A DNA stretch of 64,000 nt from Fibrella forsythiae. GTDB taxonomy: Bacteria > Bacteroidota > Bacteroidia > Cytophagales > Spirosomataceae. Made by a program: the position numbers and the translations under genes. The notes beneath the pieces were generated by a model. It worked only from the letters and a program-made list of their open reading frames with translations. It was not told the DNA's origin and searched no databases. Location: contig NZ_JAFMYW010000004.1 in assembly GCF_017353175.1 (NCBI RefSeq), positions 62,001 to 126,000 of the forward strand, written 5' to 3'. Position 1 is the stretch's first letter. Each line of letters starts with the position of its first letter. Of the stretch, positions 54,613-64,000 are shown one piece after another.

Positions 54613-56271
54613 ATGAAACCGTCAAGACGAAATTTTATACAATCGCTGGGAATCGGCGTGGCTGGTCTGGGTACGTCACATCAGTCCATTGCCGCTGGCC
54701 TGAAGCCACCAAAAGGAACGAAGCCTGCCGCAGACGATCAGGTTCTGTTTGTAGGCGACAACATCGCCGTGGCCACCACACAATACGGGAAAGTAAGGGG
54801 GTTCATTCTCCGGGGCATCAACCAGTTTCTGGGCATTCCCTACGGAGCCGATACGGCAGGAAAGAACCGGTTCATGCCACCGCAACCACCCGCCGCCTGG
54901 ACCGACATTCGCCCCGCCCTCTGGTGGGGGAACTCTGCCCCCCAAATTATGGAAAAACGATACGCCAACACCTACGCCTCGTTCGTTGACCACTGGAATT
55001 ACGATGATGTATCGGAAGATTGCCTGAAGCTGAATGTCTGGACACCTGCCCTGGATAGCCAGAAGCGGCCGGTGATTGTGTGGCTCCACGGCGGCGGATT
55101 CGTGAACGGAAATGCCATCGAGCAGGATGGCTATCATGGCGAAAGCCTGTCGCGGCTGGGCAACGTTGTTTTCTGTTCGATCAACCACCGGCTCGGTGCC
55201 CTTGGCTACAGCGATCTGAAAGCGGCTGGCGGCCATGCCGCATCAGGCAACGTTGGTAATCTGGATATGGTGGCGGCTCTCGAGTGGGTCAAAAAAAACA
55301 TTGCCAATTTCGGCGGTGACCCGGGTAACGTAACCATCATTGGGCAGTCTGGCGGCGGAGCCAAGGTAACCACGCTGATGAACATGCCCTCCGCAAAGGG
55401 ATTGTTTCACAAGGCGGTGGCGTTGAGCGGCAGTTCGCTGACCGGCACCAATAAAGAATATGCCGAAAAACTCGGGCTTAACATCATGGAAGAGGCGGGT
55501 CTGCAACCGGGCGAGATCGACAAACTGCAACAGATTCCGTGGCGCCAATACATCGACATTGCCAACCGGGCCGTCGATAAACTGGCCGACGATGCCAAAA
55601 AGATGGGGATACAACGGGGGGGGTATTCGCCCGTAGCCGACGGAACGTACCTGAGCGAAGGCCCATTCTTCACAGATCCGAATCACTTCTCGGCCAATAT
55701 TCCCCTGATGATCTGCTCTACCTTCCATGAGCAAAACCCCGACCGCACCGACGCTAGTCTGGAAAGCATTTCGCTGGATGGCGTTAAGGAGAAAATCAAG
55801 CCGCGTTTTGGCGATAAAGCAGGCCAGATTGTGGAGGCGTACGCTAAAAACTTTCCGAAGGCACGTCCCATCGAGATCTGGGCTCTGATTGTCTCTAACC
55901 GAAAAAATGCCATTGCTACCGCCGACGCAAAAGTCTCGGGCCAGAAAGCGCCCGTTTACGTAGCCTGGTTTGGCTGGCAACCACCGCTATTCGATGGTCG
56001 GATGCGGGCGTTCCACTGCGATGATATCTGCTTCTGGTTTTACAATACCGATCTGATGCTGACGCACACCGGCGGTGGCAAACGGCCCAGGGCGTTATCA
56101 GAAAAGATGGCAGGTTCGTTCCTGAATTTCGTGAAGACCGGCAACCCAAACGGGGGCGGTTTACCCAACTGGAAGCCTTATACAGTTCAAAACGGTGAAA
56201 CCATGATTCTGGACGACACTTCCGCGCTGGTCAATGACCCGGATCGGGAGGCCCGGAAAGCATTGGCATAA
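54613..56271 (+). CDS. Type B carboxylesterase with Tat-like signal
   Basis: A 552-residue alpha/beta-hydrolase of the carboxylesterase/cholinesterase class. The N-terminus KPSRRNFIQSLGIGVAG has a twin-arginine signal, so folded export is likely. Nucleophile Ser246 is in IIGQSGGGAK (G-x-S-x-G), the oxyanion loop is WLHGGGFVNG, Glu in FHEQNPDRTD and His in RAFHCDDICFWF complete the triad. Esters of aromatic or sugar compounds are possible substrates. The GQSGG form, where most relatives have GESAG, is slightly unusual. Confidence 0.87.
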   Translation: MKPSRRNFIQSLGIGVAGLGTSHQSIAAGLKPPKGTKPAADDQVLFVGDNIAVATTQYGKVRGFILRGINQFLGIPYGADTAGKNRFMPPQPPAAWTDIRPALWWGNSAPQIMEKRYANTYASFVDHWNYDDVSEDCLKLNVWTPALDSQKRPVIVWLHGGGFVNGNAIEQDGYHGESLSRLGNVVFCSINHRLGALGYSDLKAAGGHAASGNVGNLDMVAALEWVKKNIANFGGDPGNVTIIGQSGGGAKVTTLMNMPSAKGLFHKAVALSGSSLTGTNKEYAEKLGLNIMEEAGLQPGEIDKLQQIPWRQYIDIANRAVDKLADDAKKMGIQRGGYSPVADGTYLSEGPFFTDPNHFSANIPLMICSTFHEQNPDRTDASLESISLDGVKEKIKPRFGDKAGQIVEAYAKNFPKARPIEIWALIVSNRKNAIATADAKVSGQKAPVYVAWFGWQPPLFDGRMRAFHCDDICFWFYNTDLMLTHTGGGKRPRALSEKMAGSFLNFVKTGNPNGGGLPNWKPYTVQNGETMILDDTSALVNDPDREARKALA

Positions 56272-56279
56272 ACCTGGTT

Positions 56280-56320
56280 ATACGTCTGGTTGAGTAGTGC
56301 TTCTGATCAACCAGACGTAT
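56280..56320 (+). terminator. 14-bp hairpin after the carboxylesterase gene
   Basis: ATACGTCTGGTTGA at 56280-56293 pairs with TCAACCAGACGTAT at 56307-56320 around 13 bases; CGTTTCC follows. Confidence 0.7.
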
Positions 56321-56363
56321 CGTTTCCTGCCATCACCCTGTTTGATTTTCTTATCTTTATGGT

Positions 56364-57239
56364 ATGGATACGCAGGTAATTCCCACACATACCGAATTCA
56401 ATACGGGCGATTTGACACTGAAAGGTTTCACAGTCTACGAAGTTGACACAACGGTTAGTCGGGTACCAACGTATAGCCGACGGGACTTTTATAAGATCTG
56501 TCTGATTACGGGCAAAACCAGAATCTATTATGCCGACCGGGCCGTTGAACTCGATGGTACCTTTCTGTTCTTCGCCAACCCCCATATTCCGTATTCGTCG
56601 GAAGTGCTGACAACCAGGCAGACGGGCTATGCCTGTCTCTTCACCGAATCATTTCTGAAATCGCACGATCGCTCGGAGAGCTTGCTGCAATCACCTTTGT
56701 TCAAAATAGGCGGGTTACCCGCTTTTCTGCTCGAACCCGCACAAACGGCGTTTATCAGCGCGCTCTTTCAGAAAATGATGGTCGAGCAAGACGCAGACTA
56801 CGCCTATAAAGACGAACTGATCCGGAACTACATCAACCTGATTATTCACGAAACGCTGAAATTGAAACCATCCAACAGTTTCGTTGAGCCTAAGAATGCG
56901 TCGTCGCGTATTACGGGACTGTTTCTTGAATTACTTGAAAGGCAGTTCCCGATCGAGAGTTCCGACCGGCCACTTGCATTGCGAGCTGCTCAGGATTATG
57001 CCCAGCGGCTGTCTGTTCACGTCAATCACCTGAATCGGTCGGTGCGCGAAGTCACCGGCAAATCGACCACCACGCACATTTCTGACCGGGTGATCAGCGA
57101 GGCAAAAGCCCTCCTGCAGCATACCGACTGGAGTGTTGGCGACATCGCCCACGCACTCGGTTTCGAATACCCGACCTATTTCAATAACTACTTCAAGAAG
57201 CACGTACAGCTAAGTCCGACGAAGTTCCGCGCTGTTTGA
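56364..57239 (+). CDS. AraC-family transcriptional regulator
   Basis: A 291-residue regulator. A cupin-like N-terminus (FYKICLITGKTRIYYADRAV, LFFANPHIPYSSEV) is followed from about residue 195 by two helix-turn-helix motifs (DYAQRLSVHVNHLNRSVREV, SVGDIAHALGFEYPTYFNNY) ending KKHVQLSPTKFR. It is upstream of the SDR gene by 225 bases, same strand, and probably controls it. Confidence 0.87.
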   Translation: MDTQVIPTHTEFNTGDLTLKGFTVYEVDTTVSRVPTYSRRDFYKICLITGKTRIYYADRAVELDGTFLFFANPHIPYSSEVLTTRQTGYACLFTESFLKSHDRSESLLQSPLFKIGGLPAFLLEPAQTAFISALFQKMMVEQDADYAYKDELIRNYINLIIHETLKLKPSNSFVEPKNASSRITGLFLELLERQFPIESSDRPLALRAAQDYAQRLSVHVNHLNRSVREVTGKSTTTHISDRVISEAKALLQHTDWSVGDIAHALGFEYPTYFNNYFKKHVQLSPTKFRAV

Positions 57240-57309
57240 TTTGCGCAGGGTAGTGCCCAGCCAGTTCGTGTCGGCAAAATTGCGATGGCCTGCGCACACA
57301 GGCTCGCAT

Positions 57310-57321
57310 CAGGTACGTTGC
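57310..57321 (+). repeat. CAGGTACGTTGC motif, intergenic copy
   Basis: Exact copy between the AraC gene and the SDR gene; the next one is only 297 bases on, inside the SDR gene (57607-57618). Confidence 0.7.
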
Positions 57322-57464
57322 CCGATAGCCAGAACGGTCGTTTCCGGACCTGTATGCGCCTGGCCCGATAGATCAGCGCCCGCAGGTACTTTCAGTAAAA
57401 CCCATCCGATTGGCTGCCTATTACAGATCTAGCAACCTGGGGCACCAACTGAACCATCACCGAG

Positions 57465-58262
57465 ATGACAAACAAAATTGCGATTGTAACGGGGGCTGCC
57501 CGGGGCATTGGCCTGGCCACAACAAAACTGTTTCTGGCAGATAATTGGCAAGTTGTGATGGTTGACCGCGACGAACAGGAACTTCAGCACGCAGCGGCAG
57601 TTCTGCCAGGTACGTTGCCGTTCATGTGTGACGTTTCAATTCCGGCCAGCGTTACCGACCTGATAACGACCGTACTGAGCACCTTTGGCCGTATCGACGC
57701 CCTCATCAACAACGCCGGGGTAGCTATTTTCAAACCGCTCGAAGACATGGATTTTGAGGCCTGGCGGACGGTTATGGCCACCAATCTGGACGGTGTTTTC
57801 CTTTGTTCTATGGCCGCCTTACCGGCATTGAAAGTGAGTCATGGCTGCATTGTCAACATTGCTTCTATCTCGGCCGTCCGGGCCAGTACACTGCGGGTTG
57901 CCTATGGCACGTCGAAAGCAGCCGTGGTGCACCTGACCAAACAACTGGCCGTTGAATTGGGCGACTATGGAGTCCGGGTAAACTGCGTCTCGCCTGGCCC
58001 GGTGAAGACGAAACTGGCCGAGGCCGTTCATTCGCCCGAGATTATAAAAGCGTATTACGACGGCATTCCGCTACACCGCTCGGCTACTGAACTCGACATT
58101 GCCGAAACTATCTTCTTCCTCTGCTCGCCCAAAGCGGCCTATGTTACCGGGCAGATGATTGCCGTTGATGGTGGGTTCGACGCAGCCGGCATCGGCCTTC
58201 CTGCTCTACGGGCAGCGCGCGCTGCCGCGCACGTAAACAAGGAGGGCGATCCATTATCATGA
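57465..58262 (+). CDS. Short-chain dehydrogenase/reductase
   Basis: A 265-residue classical SDR. TGAARGIGLATT is the NAD(P) loop, NNAGVA follows strand 4, Ser in VNIASISAVRA and the Y-x-x-x-K of YGTSKAAV form the catalytic set, and the CSPKAAYVTGQMIAVDGG end is typical. An Asp in VMVDRDE after strand 2 suggests NAD rather than NADP. An oxidation of a sugar or alcohol is likely. It is followed by an aldo-keto reductase after 129 bases. Confidence 0.9.
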   Translation: MTNKIAIVTGAARGIGLATTKLFLADNWQVVMVDRDEQELQHAAAVLPGTLPFMCDVSIPASVTDLITTVLSTFGRIDALINNAGVAIFKPLEDMDFEAWRTVMATNLDGVFLCSMAALPALKVSHGCIVNIASISAVRASTLRVAYGTSKAAVVHLTKQLAVELGDYGVRVNCVSPGPVKTKLAEAVHSPEIIKAYYDGIPLHRSATELDIAETIFFLCSPKAAYVTGQMIAVDGGFDAAGIGLPALRAARAAAHVNKEGDPLS

Positions 58263-58304
58263 AGCTCGGGTACGTACTAGTCTCTTTCTGTTTGATTTTC
58301 GTAA

Positions 58305-59378
<1,074 letters not shown>

Positions 59379-59391
59379 GAGAGGCGGATGC

Positions 59392-59522
59392 GCTTGGTAT
59401 GAGACCGTCAAAACTCCTCCTGTTAATGTGCATATTCTGACTTTGCCCTGGCCAACGCCATTTTTGCCGCAACGGGCAAGCGCATCCGCAACATGCCGTT
59501 TGATCTAACCAGCATCGGCTAA
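59392..59522 (+). pseudogene. Relic of a molybdopterin-binding dehydrogenase (xanthine dehydrogenase/IorB family) C-terminus
   Basis: Two short matching pieces remain. In one frame ETVKTPPVNVHIL (59401-59439), in a second frame FALANAIFAATGKRIRNMPF (59442-59501) followed by DLTSIG and TAA (59520-59522). Both segments stand in the order found at the C-terminus of molybdopterin-binding subunits (…PPVxVHIL… …ALANAIFAATGKRIRxLP). The stretch between them (GVGEP region) is deleted and the frame shifted. The whole upstream gene is missing. Confidence 0.7.
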
Positions 59523-59552
59523 ATCGGGTTAGATGACTATTCGCCAACTGAA

Positions 59553-59981
59553 ATGAACATGGACCAGACCGATAAATCACAACCAACCGCCCCACAAGGC
59601 GCTACCCAGGCTCCGGCCGATTACTTCACCGGCATAGCCTGGATAAAATCGCTCGTTCCGGCCAACGACCTGACCGATTGCACCGTCAGTGAGGTAACCT
59701 TCGAGCCGGGCACCCGTAACAACTGGCACACCCACCCGAATGGGCAGATTCTGATCGTTACGGCAGGTACGTGCTATTATCAGGAGCAGGGCAAACCAAT
59801 CCGGCACCTTCAGGAGGGGCAAGCCGTTAACATCGCGCCCGATCTGGTACACTGGCACGGTGCCTCGCCTAATAGCCGCATGACCCACCTGGCCATTAAC
59901 CCCAATGTGAGCAAAGGCGGAGCCGTCAATTGGTTACAGCCCGTGACGGATGCGGAGTACAACCACTTGCCTCATCCCTAA
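59553..59981 (+). CDS. Cupin-domain protein
   Basis: A 142-residue single cupin. TRNNWHTHPNGQILIVTAGT has the HxH(x)4-Q metal motif and VNIAPDLVHWHGASPNSRM the second motif. The pattern resembles the (R)-mandelonitrile-lyase-like or carboxymuconolactone-linked cupins that are often beside AraC-controlled oxidoreductases. Catalysis or sensing is possible; no ligand can be named. It follows the pseudogene. Confidence 0.8.
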   Translation: MNMDQTDKSQPTAPQGATQAPADYFTGIAWIKSLVPANDLTDCTVSEVTFEPGTRNNWHTHPNGQILIVTAGTCYYQEQGKPIRHLQEGQAVNIAPDLVHWHGASPNSRMTHLAINPNVSKGGAVNWLQPVTDAEYNHLPHP

Positions 59982-60044
59982 TGTCCCGTCTCTATCCGAA
60001 AAAACGACTCACAGTTCCCGGTAGCGCACGTTGCACAAATCCCT

Positions 60045-60079
60045 GATTCGCCTACAACAACCATAGATTCGCCTACAAC
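60045..60079 (+). promoter_or_regulatory. Two direct repeats GATTCGCCTACAAC, 21 bases apart
   Basis: Exact 14-base copies at 60045-60058 and 60066-60079, with a 21-base period (two helical turns), about 50 bases upstream of the next start. This is the spacing of an AraC-type operator. Confidence 0.55.
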
Positions 60080-60126
60080 GGCTTTTTTGTTGCCATAGAC
60101 CTTTGTATCAACAAAAAAGCAGCCGG

Positions 60127-61026
60127 ATGTACATTACTATAACCGGGTCTTTGGGGCATATTGGCAAGCCCCTTACCCGACAACTCGTAGAAAAGGGGCA
60201 TATGGTCACTGTGATCAGCAGTAACCCCGATAAGCAATCGGCCATCGAAGCACTAGGTGCCCATGCCGCCATCGGTTCACTCAGCGACGTCGATTTTCTG
60301 ACAGCTACCCTTACTGGGGCTGATGCCGTGTATACGATGGTGCCCCCCAATTACAACGTACCTGACATGAGGGCCTACTACGGACAACTTGGCCACAACT
60401 ACGTGGAAGCAATTGGGCGGACAGGCGTAAAACGGGTAGTTAATCTGAGCAGTTACGGCGCCGACTTAGCCGAAGGGACCGGCATTATTCTGGGCGCTCA
60501 CGATGTCGAAAAGATGCTGAACGGGTTGCCCGACGTGGCTATTACACACCTGCGCCCCACCTATTTCTACTATAATCTCTACGCCTTCGTTGAGATGATC
60601 CGCAGGGTGGGCTTCATTGGTGCAAACTACGGCGGCGATGATCGCCTGGTCATGGTGGCTCCGGTCGATATTGCCGCTGTTGCGGCCGAAGAACTGGAAA
60701 AACCGGCAGTACAACAGGGTGTTGTCAGCAACGACGTCCGGTATATCGTCAGCGACGAGCACACGGGCAACGAAATTGCCCGCACTCTGGGTGCAGCCAT
60801 TGGTAAGCCCGATCTGAGCTGGGTTGTTTTTACCGATGAGCAATCCCGGAACGGTATGGAACAAAACGGCATGCCTGCTTCTATTGCCGCCGACTTTGTT
60901 GATCTGGGCGCCAGCATTCACAGCGGTGCCATGCGACAGGATTACGACCGGCATACGCCAGCGATAATGGGTAACGTGAAGTTGCACGAATTCGCAAAAG
61001 AGTTTGCGGCTATGTTTAACGCCTGA
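60127..61026 (+). CDS. NAD(P)H-binding NmrA-like protein
   Basis: A 299-residue atypical SDR. MYITITGSLGHIGKPLTRQL is the start and dinucleotide loop (ITGSLGHIG); HLRPTYFYYNL and the C-terminal ILYDRHTPAIMGN-like part fit the NmrA family, which senses NAD(P) redox state or reduces quinones. The ATG at 60127 is preferred to the upstream TTG at 60103. It is 36 bases from the next gene, likely an operon with it. The direct repeats at 60045 lie upstream. Confidence 0.8.
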   Translation: MYITITGSLGHIGKPLTRQLVEKGHMVTVISSNPDKQSAIEALGAHAAIGSLSDVDFLTATLTGADAVYTMVPPNYNVPDMRAYYGQLGHNYVEAIGRTGVKRVVNLSSYGADLAEGTGIILGAHDVEKMLNGLPDVAITHLRPTYFYYNLYAFVEMIRRVGFIGANYGGDDRLVMVAPVDIAAVAAEELEKPAVQQGVVSNDVRYIVSDEHTGNEIARTLGAAIGKPDLSWVVFTDEQSRNGMEQNGMPASIAADFVDLGASIHSGAMRQDYDRHTPAIMGNVKLHEFAKEFAAMFNA

Positions 61027-61062
61027 TTAGCCATTCTCACTAACCGCTTAAGCCGACCAATC

Positions 61063-61923
61063 ATGATTTTATTAACTGGTGCAACAGGCCAACTCGGTTC
61101 TGCCACCCTTTCGTTTCTGTTAAAAAAACGCCCGGCTGACCAGATCGTAGCGCTCGTTCGTGATGCAAACAAAGCCACTGACCTGGCCGAAAAAGGCGTG
61201 ACCATTCGAGTTGGCAATTATGACGATACGGCCTCGCTTGATCAGGCCATGCAGGGAATTGATAAGGTGCTGTTGATTGCCGGCACAGACGAAGACAAGC
61301 GCGTTCAACAACATATGAACGTGATCGATGCCGCTAAAAAAGCGGGCGTTCAACTGGTGGCCTATACCAGCCGGGCGCTGGCTGATCGGCATACGCTGGT
61401 AAACGAGCTCATGGAAGGGCATTTTCTTACTGAAGATTACCTGATAGCGAGCGGGTTGACCTATATCCTGTTTCGTAATATCCTGTATATGGATGCCATT
61501 CCGCAGTTTGTAGGGCCAACCGTATTTGAAACTGGTATCCGTTTGCCAGCCGCACAGGGAAGCGTAGCCTTTGCCCTACGCAATGATATGGCCGAAGCAA
61601 TGGCCACTGTTTTGGCTGGCGAATCTGATTCGTCGACCATCTACACCCTTACCGCCGGCGAATCGTATTCGTTTGCCGACGTAGCAGCAGCTCTAACCAG
61701 CATATCGGGGAAAAACGTGATTTACACACCCGTTGAGAAATCGGCATTCGAGGCCCAGATGCTGGCCCGGGGCTTGCCCGAACAGATGGTTCGTCGAGTT
61801 ACCGGCTTCATGACCGATATTGCCAACGGCCAGGAAGCTCAGGTACGTACCGACCTGGAAGAATTGCTGGGGCGGAAGCCGGCATCGCTTCAGGAAGGGC
61901 TGGCAATGCTCTACAACCTGTAG
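61063..61923 (+). CDS. NAD(P)H-binding quinone reductase-like protein (QorB-type)
   Basis: A 286-residue atypical SDR starting ILLTGATGQLGSATLSFLLK (glycine-rich loop TGATGQLG). ALVRDANKATDLAEKGVTIR and YTSRALADRH resemble NAD(P)H:quinone oxidoreductase QorB (NmrA family). It probably reduces quinones. It is 36 bases after the NmrA-like gene and 106 bases before the next AraC gene. No membrane segments. Confidence 0.8.
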   Translation: MILLTGATGQLGSATLSFLLKKRPADQIVALVRDANKATDLAEKGVTIRVGNYDDTASLDQAMQGIDKVLLIAGTDEDKRVQQHMNVIDAAKKAGVQLVAYTSRALADRHTLVNELMEGHFLTEDYLIASGLTYILFRNILYMDAIPQFVGPTVFETGIRLPAAQGSVAFALRNDMAEAMATVLAGESDSSTIYTLTAGESYSFADVAAALTSISGKNVIYTPVEKSAFEAQMLARGLPEQMVRRVTGFMTDIANGQEAQVRTDLEELLGRKPASLQEGLAMLYNL

Positions 61924-62029
61924 GAGGCTCTTCCTTGTTCCTGACGCATGGAAATCAGGCCTTTATGGCGTTGGCTCACGGTCTGATAATCAACATATTC
62001 ATTAGCTTCTCAACGGCAAATCGTCATTT

Positions 62030-62944
62030 ATGAAAAACCAGCAGCCTACTCGCCTTAAGACCATAACAGACTATCATCAGCTTGTGGGGTTACCCAAGCC
62101 CGAGCATCCGCTGGTGAGCGTGGTCAATTTTGCCGATATCAAGCGAATGACCGGCAACAAGCCCAAGAGCCTGATTCATGATTTCTATTCCATTGCGTTA
62201 AAACGGAATTTCAATGGCAAGATGAAATACGGGCAGCAGGAGTATGATTTCGACGAAGGCGTTCTGATCTTCATTTCACCCGGTCAGGTTTTTTCGGTCG
62301 AGGCTGAGGCCGAGCTGCAACATACGGGCTGGCTGCTGCTGCTTCATCCCGATTTTCTATGGAATACGCCGCTGGCCAAAACCATCAGGCAATACGACTT
62401 TTTCAGCTACGCCGTTCACGAAGCCCTGCACCTGTCAGATAAGGAAGAGGCCGTTATCAAGGAAATCATGCAGCACATTCAGCAGGAGTATCGGTCAAGA
62501 ATTGATGAGTTCAGCCAGCCCGTCATCATTGCCCAGCTTGAGTTACTGCTCACCTACGCCGAGCGATTTTACCGCCGCCAGTTTATTACCCGAAAGATAA
62601 CCAACCATAAACTGCTCGACCGGCTGGAGGCGGTGCTTACAGACTATTTCACCAGCAATGCACTGTCGGAGAATGGGTTACCTACGGTTCAATCCGTTGC
62701 CGATGCTCTGAACGTATCGCCTACGTACCTGAGCGCCATGTTGAAAGTACTGACGGGCCATACAACCCAGCACCACATCCACGACAAATTGATTGAGAAA
62801 GCCAAAGAGAGACTATCAACAACCAATCTGACCGTGAGCGAAATTGCGTTTGAATTAGGCTTCGAGCATTCGCAGTCGTTTAGTAGCCTGTTTAAGAACA
62901 AAACCAACGTGTCGCCCCTGGAATTTCGGCAGTCATTCAATTGA
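62030..62944 (+). CDS. AraC-family transcriptional regulator
   Basis: A 304-residue regulator with a cupin-like N-terminus (YDFDEGVLIFISPGQVFS) and two C-terminal helix-turn-helix motifs (SVADALNVSPTYLSAMLKVL and TVSEIAFELGFEHSQSFSSL, then KNKTNVSPLEFRQ). It closes the NmrA/QorB block and may act at the direct repeats at 60045. Confidence 0.88.
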   Translation: MKNQQPTRLKTITDYHQLVGLPKPEHPLVSVVNFADIKRMTGNKPKSLIHDFYSIALKRNFNGKMKYGQQEYDFDEGVLIFISPGQVFSVEAEAELQHTGWLLLLHPDFLWNTPLAKTIRQYDFFSYAVHEALHLSDKEEAVIKEIMQHIQQEYRSRIDEFSQPVIIAQLELLLTYAERFYRRQFITRKITNHKLLDRLEAVLTDYFTSNALSENGLPTVQSVADALNVSPTYLSAMLKVLTGHTTQHHIHDKLIEKAKERLSTTNLTVSEIAFELGFEHSQSFSSLFKNKTNVSPLEFRQSFN

Positions 62945-62955
62945 TGCGCAGGCAG

Positions 62956-62966
62956 CAGGTACGTTG
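62956..62966 (+). repeat. CAGGTACGTTG motif, intergenic copy
   Basis: Eleven-base copy in the 26-base gap between convergent AraC and HupE-like genes. Confidence 0.65.
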
Positions 62967-62970
62967 TTGG

Positions 62971-63999
62971 TTACTCATCGTCCATGGTCGCAGAAGGCCG
63001 CAACCTCCCCCGGAACCAGGTGGCAACGGCGATGATTGCCAGAGTGGCCAGCAGCCAGGGTGCCCGGTTGGCTAGCTGCGCAACGAGCGTTGTTATCCCG
63101 TTGGTCTGCCCTGACACCCGTTCAAACACCCAGGCCAGCGCAGCTACTCCCGCCACAAAAGCACCGGTAATTCGTACAACCGGGTAGACCGTGGTTTGGC
63201 TTAGTAGAATCAGCCAGGGAATAACGAGGGCGATAATGCCCACCTGCATGAGTTCAATGCCCAGGTTGAACCCCAGAATACTCAGCGCCATTGGTGCGGC
63301 ATCGAGCCGCAGATTGGCCAGCGTACCAGCAAAGGCCAGACCGTGAACAAGGCCAAAGCCGGCCGCTACCCAGGCCTCGCGGCCCGGAAACAGGGGACGA
63401 AGCGCATGAACGGCCGAAACCAGAATAGAGAGGGCAATAAGGATTTCGACGGGTTGCGCTGGCAAACGTACCCAGCCCATGGCTCCAACCAGTAAGGTTA
63501 TAGAATGACCAATGGTAAAGGCGGTAATGATCAGTAACAACCGCTTCAGGCTGTAGCGCATTCCGCCAAACCGCCCCCACCCGCTTCGTTGCGCACGACT
63601 ACCTTTGACCAGCAACGGCGCGGGTAAGAGCAACACCAGCAGGAAAAGCAGGTGATCAGTTCCTTCCGAAATATGGCGCATCCCCAGCTCTACCATAGCC
63701 CGAAAACCGCGCCAGACGCTCCCCTGTTCCAGATTAATGGTAAGAGGTGCAATTCGGTTATTGACAATATCCAGTTCAATAACGCCCACCTGCGTCGGTT
63801 GCTGCTCTGCCAGTTGGCCACGCGCCCAGTCTTGGCGAACCGACACCAGAATTTTGTGCGTCATCACCTGATGCAACACCACATCGTATTGAAAGACAAA
63901 GTGCCGAACCGCTTCGCCAGTTGGAGGAACGAGTTGAAGCTGCGCTGTTAATTCGCGGTAAGTACCGTTAACGGCGTTCTGGGTTTCGTGCACTGCCAA
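62971..63999 (-). CDS. HupE/UreJ-family membrane protein (5' end outside window)
   Basis: At least 342 residues of a membrane protein; the minus-strand frame continues past the edge, and the first codon here (TTG) is unlikely to be the start. A periplasmic N-terminal region is followed by about seven helices; EGTDHLLFLLVLLLP, TAFTIGHSITLL and GFGLVHGLAFAGTL are the conserved His-rich segments of HupE/UreJ nickel or metal permeases. Nickel or cobalt uptake is possible; the Bacteroidota version with the long N-terminal part is uncharacterised. Confidence 0.85.
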   Translation of the reverse strand: MAVHETQNAVNGTYRELTAQLQLVPPTGEAVRHFVFQYDVVLHQVMTHKILVSVRQDWARGQLAEQQPTQVGVIELDIVNNRIAPLTINLEQGSVWRGFRAMVELGMRHISEGTDHLLFLLVLLLPAPLLVKGSRAQRSGWGRFGGMRYSLKRLLLIITAFTIGHSITLLVGAMGWVRLPAQPVEILIALSILVSAVHALRPLFPGREAWVAAGFGLVHGLAFAGTLANLRLDAAPMALSILGFNLGIELMQVGIIALVIPWLILLSQTTVYPVVRITGAFVAGVAALAWVFERVSGQTNGITTLVAQLANRAPWLLATLAIIAVATWFRGRLRPSATMDDE

Positions 64000-64000
64000 C

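Noticed and set aside
55243-55980. 245-codon frame antisense to the carboxylesterase
   Set aside because: The sense frame carries a complete hydrolase; the antisense product shows no motif.

Overview
The window looks like a chromosome segment from a Bacteroidota bacterium of the order Cytophagales, most like the Spirosoma group. Evidence is the TTG-N20/21-TAnnTTTG promoters, type IX secretion (T9SS) C-terminal domains, a one-piece hybrid two-component regulator with a beta-propeller sensor, and a carotenoid hydratase gene. Assignment to a genus is inference; there is no rRNA gene here.

Layout. 1-6.2 kb: Rossmann protein (cut by the edge), fabF, glycosyltransferase, HtrA protease, S-adenosylhomocysteinase. 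6.4-13 kb: secreted M20 peptidase, MFS exporter, SPFH protein, DsbD. 13-17 kb: AraC regulator, then fusA-rpsJ as an isolated pair. 16.9-18.6 kb: a CarH-type B12 photoreceptor gene beside a CruF-like carotenoid gene. 18.7-23.4 kb: tRNA-His, sodA, tadA, uvrB, GH43-like protein. 23.4-26.3 kb: two M16 peptidases, one with the zinc motif and one without. 26.4-28.0 kb: an AT-rich three-gene insert (HxlR, SnoaL-like, membrane protein). 28-36 kb: M61 peptidase, TspO-like protein, DPP IV, accC, MetE-like protein, ABM-like protein. 36-43 kb: secreted CBM3-type protein, small secreted protein, 1343-residue hybrid sensor/regulator. 43-48 kb: oxidoreductase, DUF4126 protein, FKBP lipoprotein, MBL hydrolase, Nudix hydrolase. 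48.3-50 kb: tRNA-Arg followed by a lipoprotein gene bracketed by a copy of the tRNA 3' end. 50-53.4 kb: large subtilase with CBM3-type modules. 53.5-63 kb: three AraC regulators with a carboxylesterase, SDR, aldo-keto reductase, cupin and two NAD(P)H-binding proteins, plus the relic of a molybdopterin dehydrogenase. The end is a partial HupE/UreJ gene.

The main unexplained signal is short and dispersed. The 10-mer CAGGTACGTT occurs 22 times (both strands) where about 0.1 is expected, and the 12-mer CAGGTACGTTGC 10 times. Inside genes it is read in several frames as different peptides, between genes it is over-represented, and one inverted pair forms a terminator-like hairpin, so it behaves as a DNA-level signal like an uptake sequence. 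A second recurring theme is long, often near-perfect hairpins between genes, including two palindromes of a shared TTTGTCATYC...GATCGTGGCG type.

No CRISPR array, transposase, integrase or recognisable defence system was found. Functions are read from motifs without database searches.
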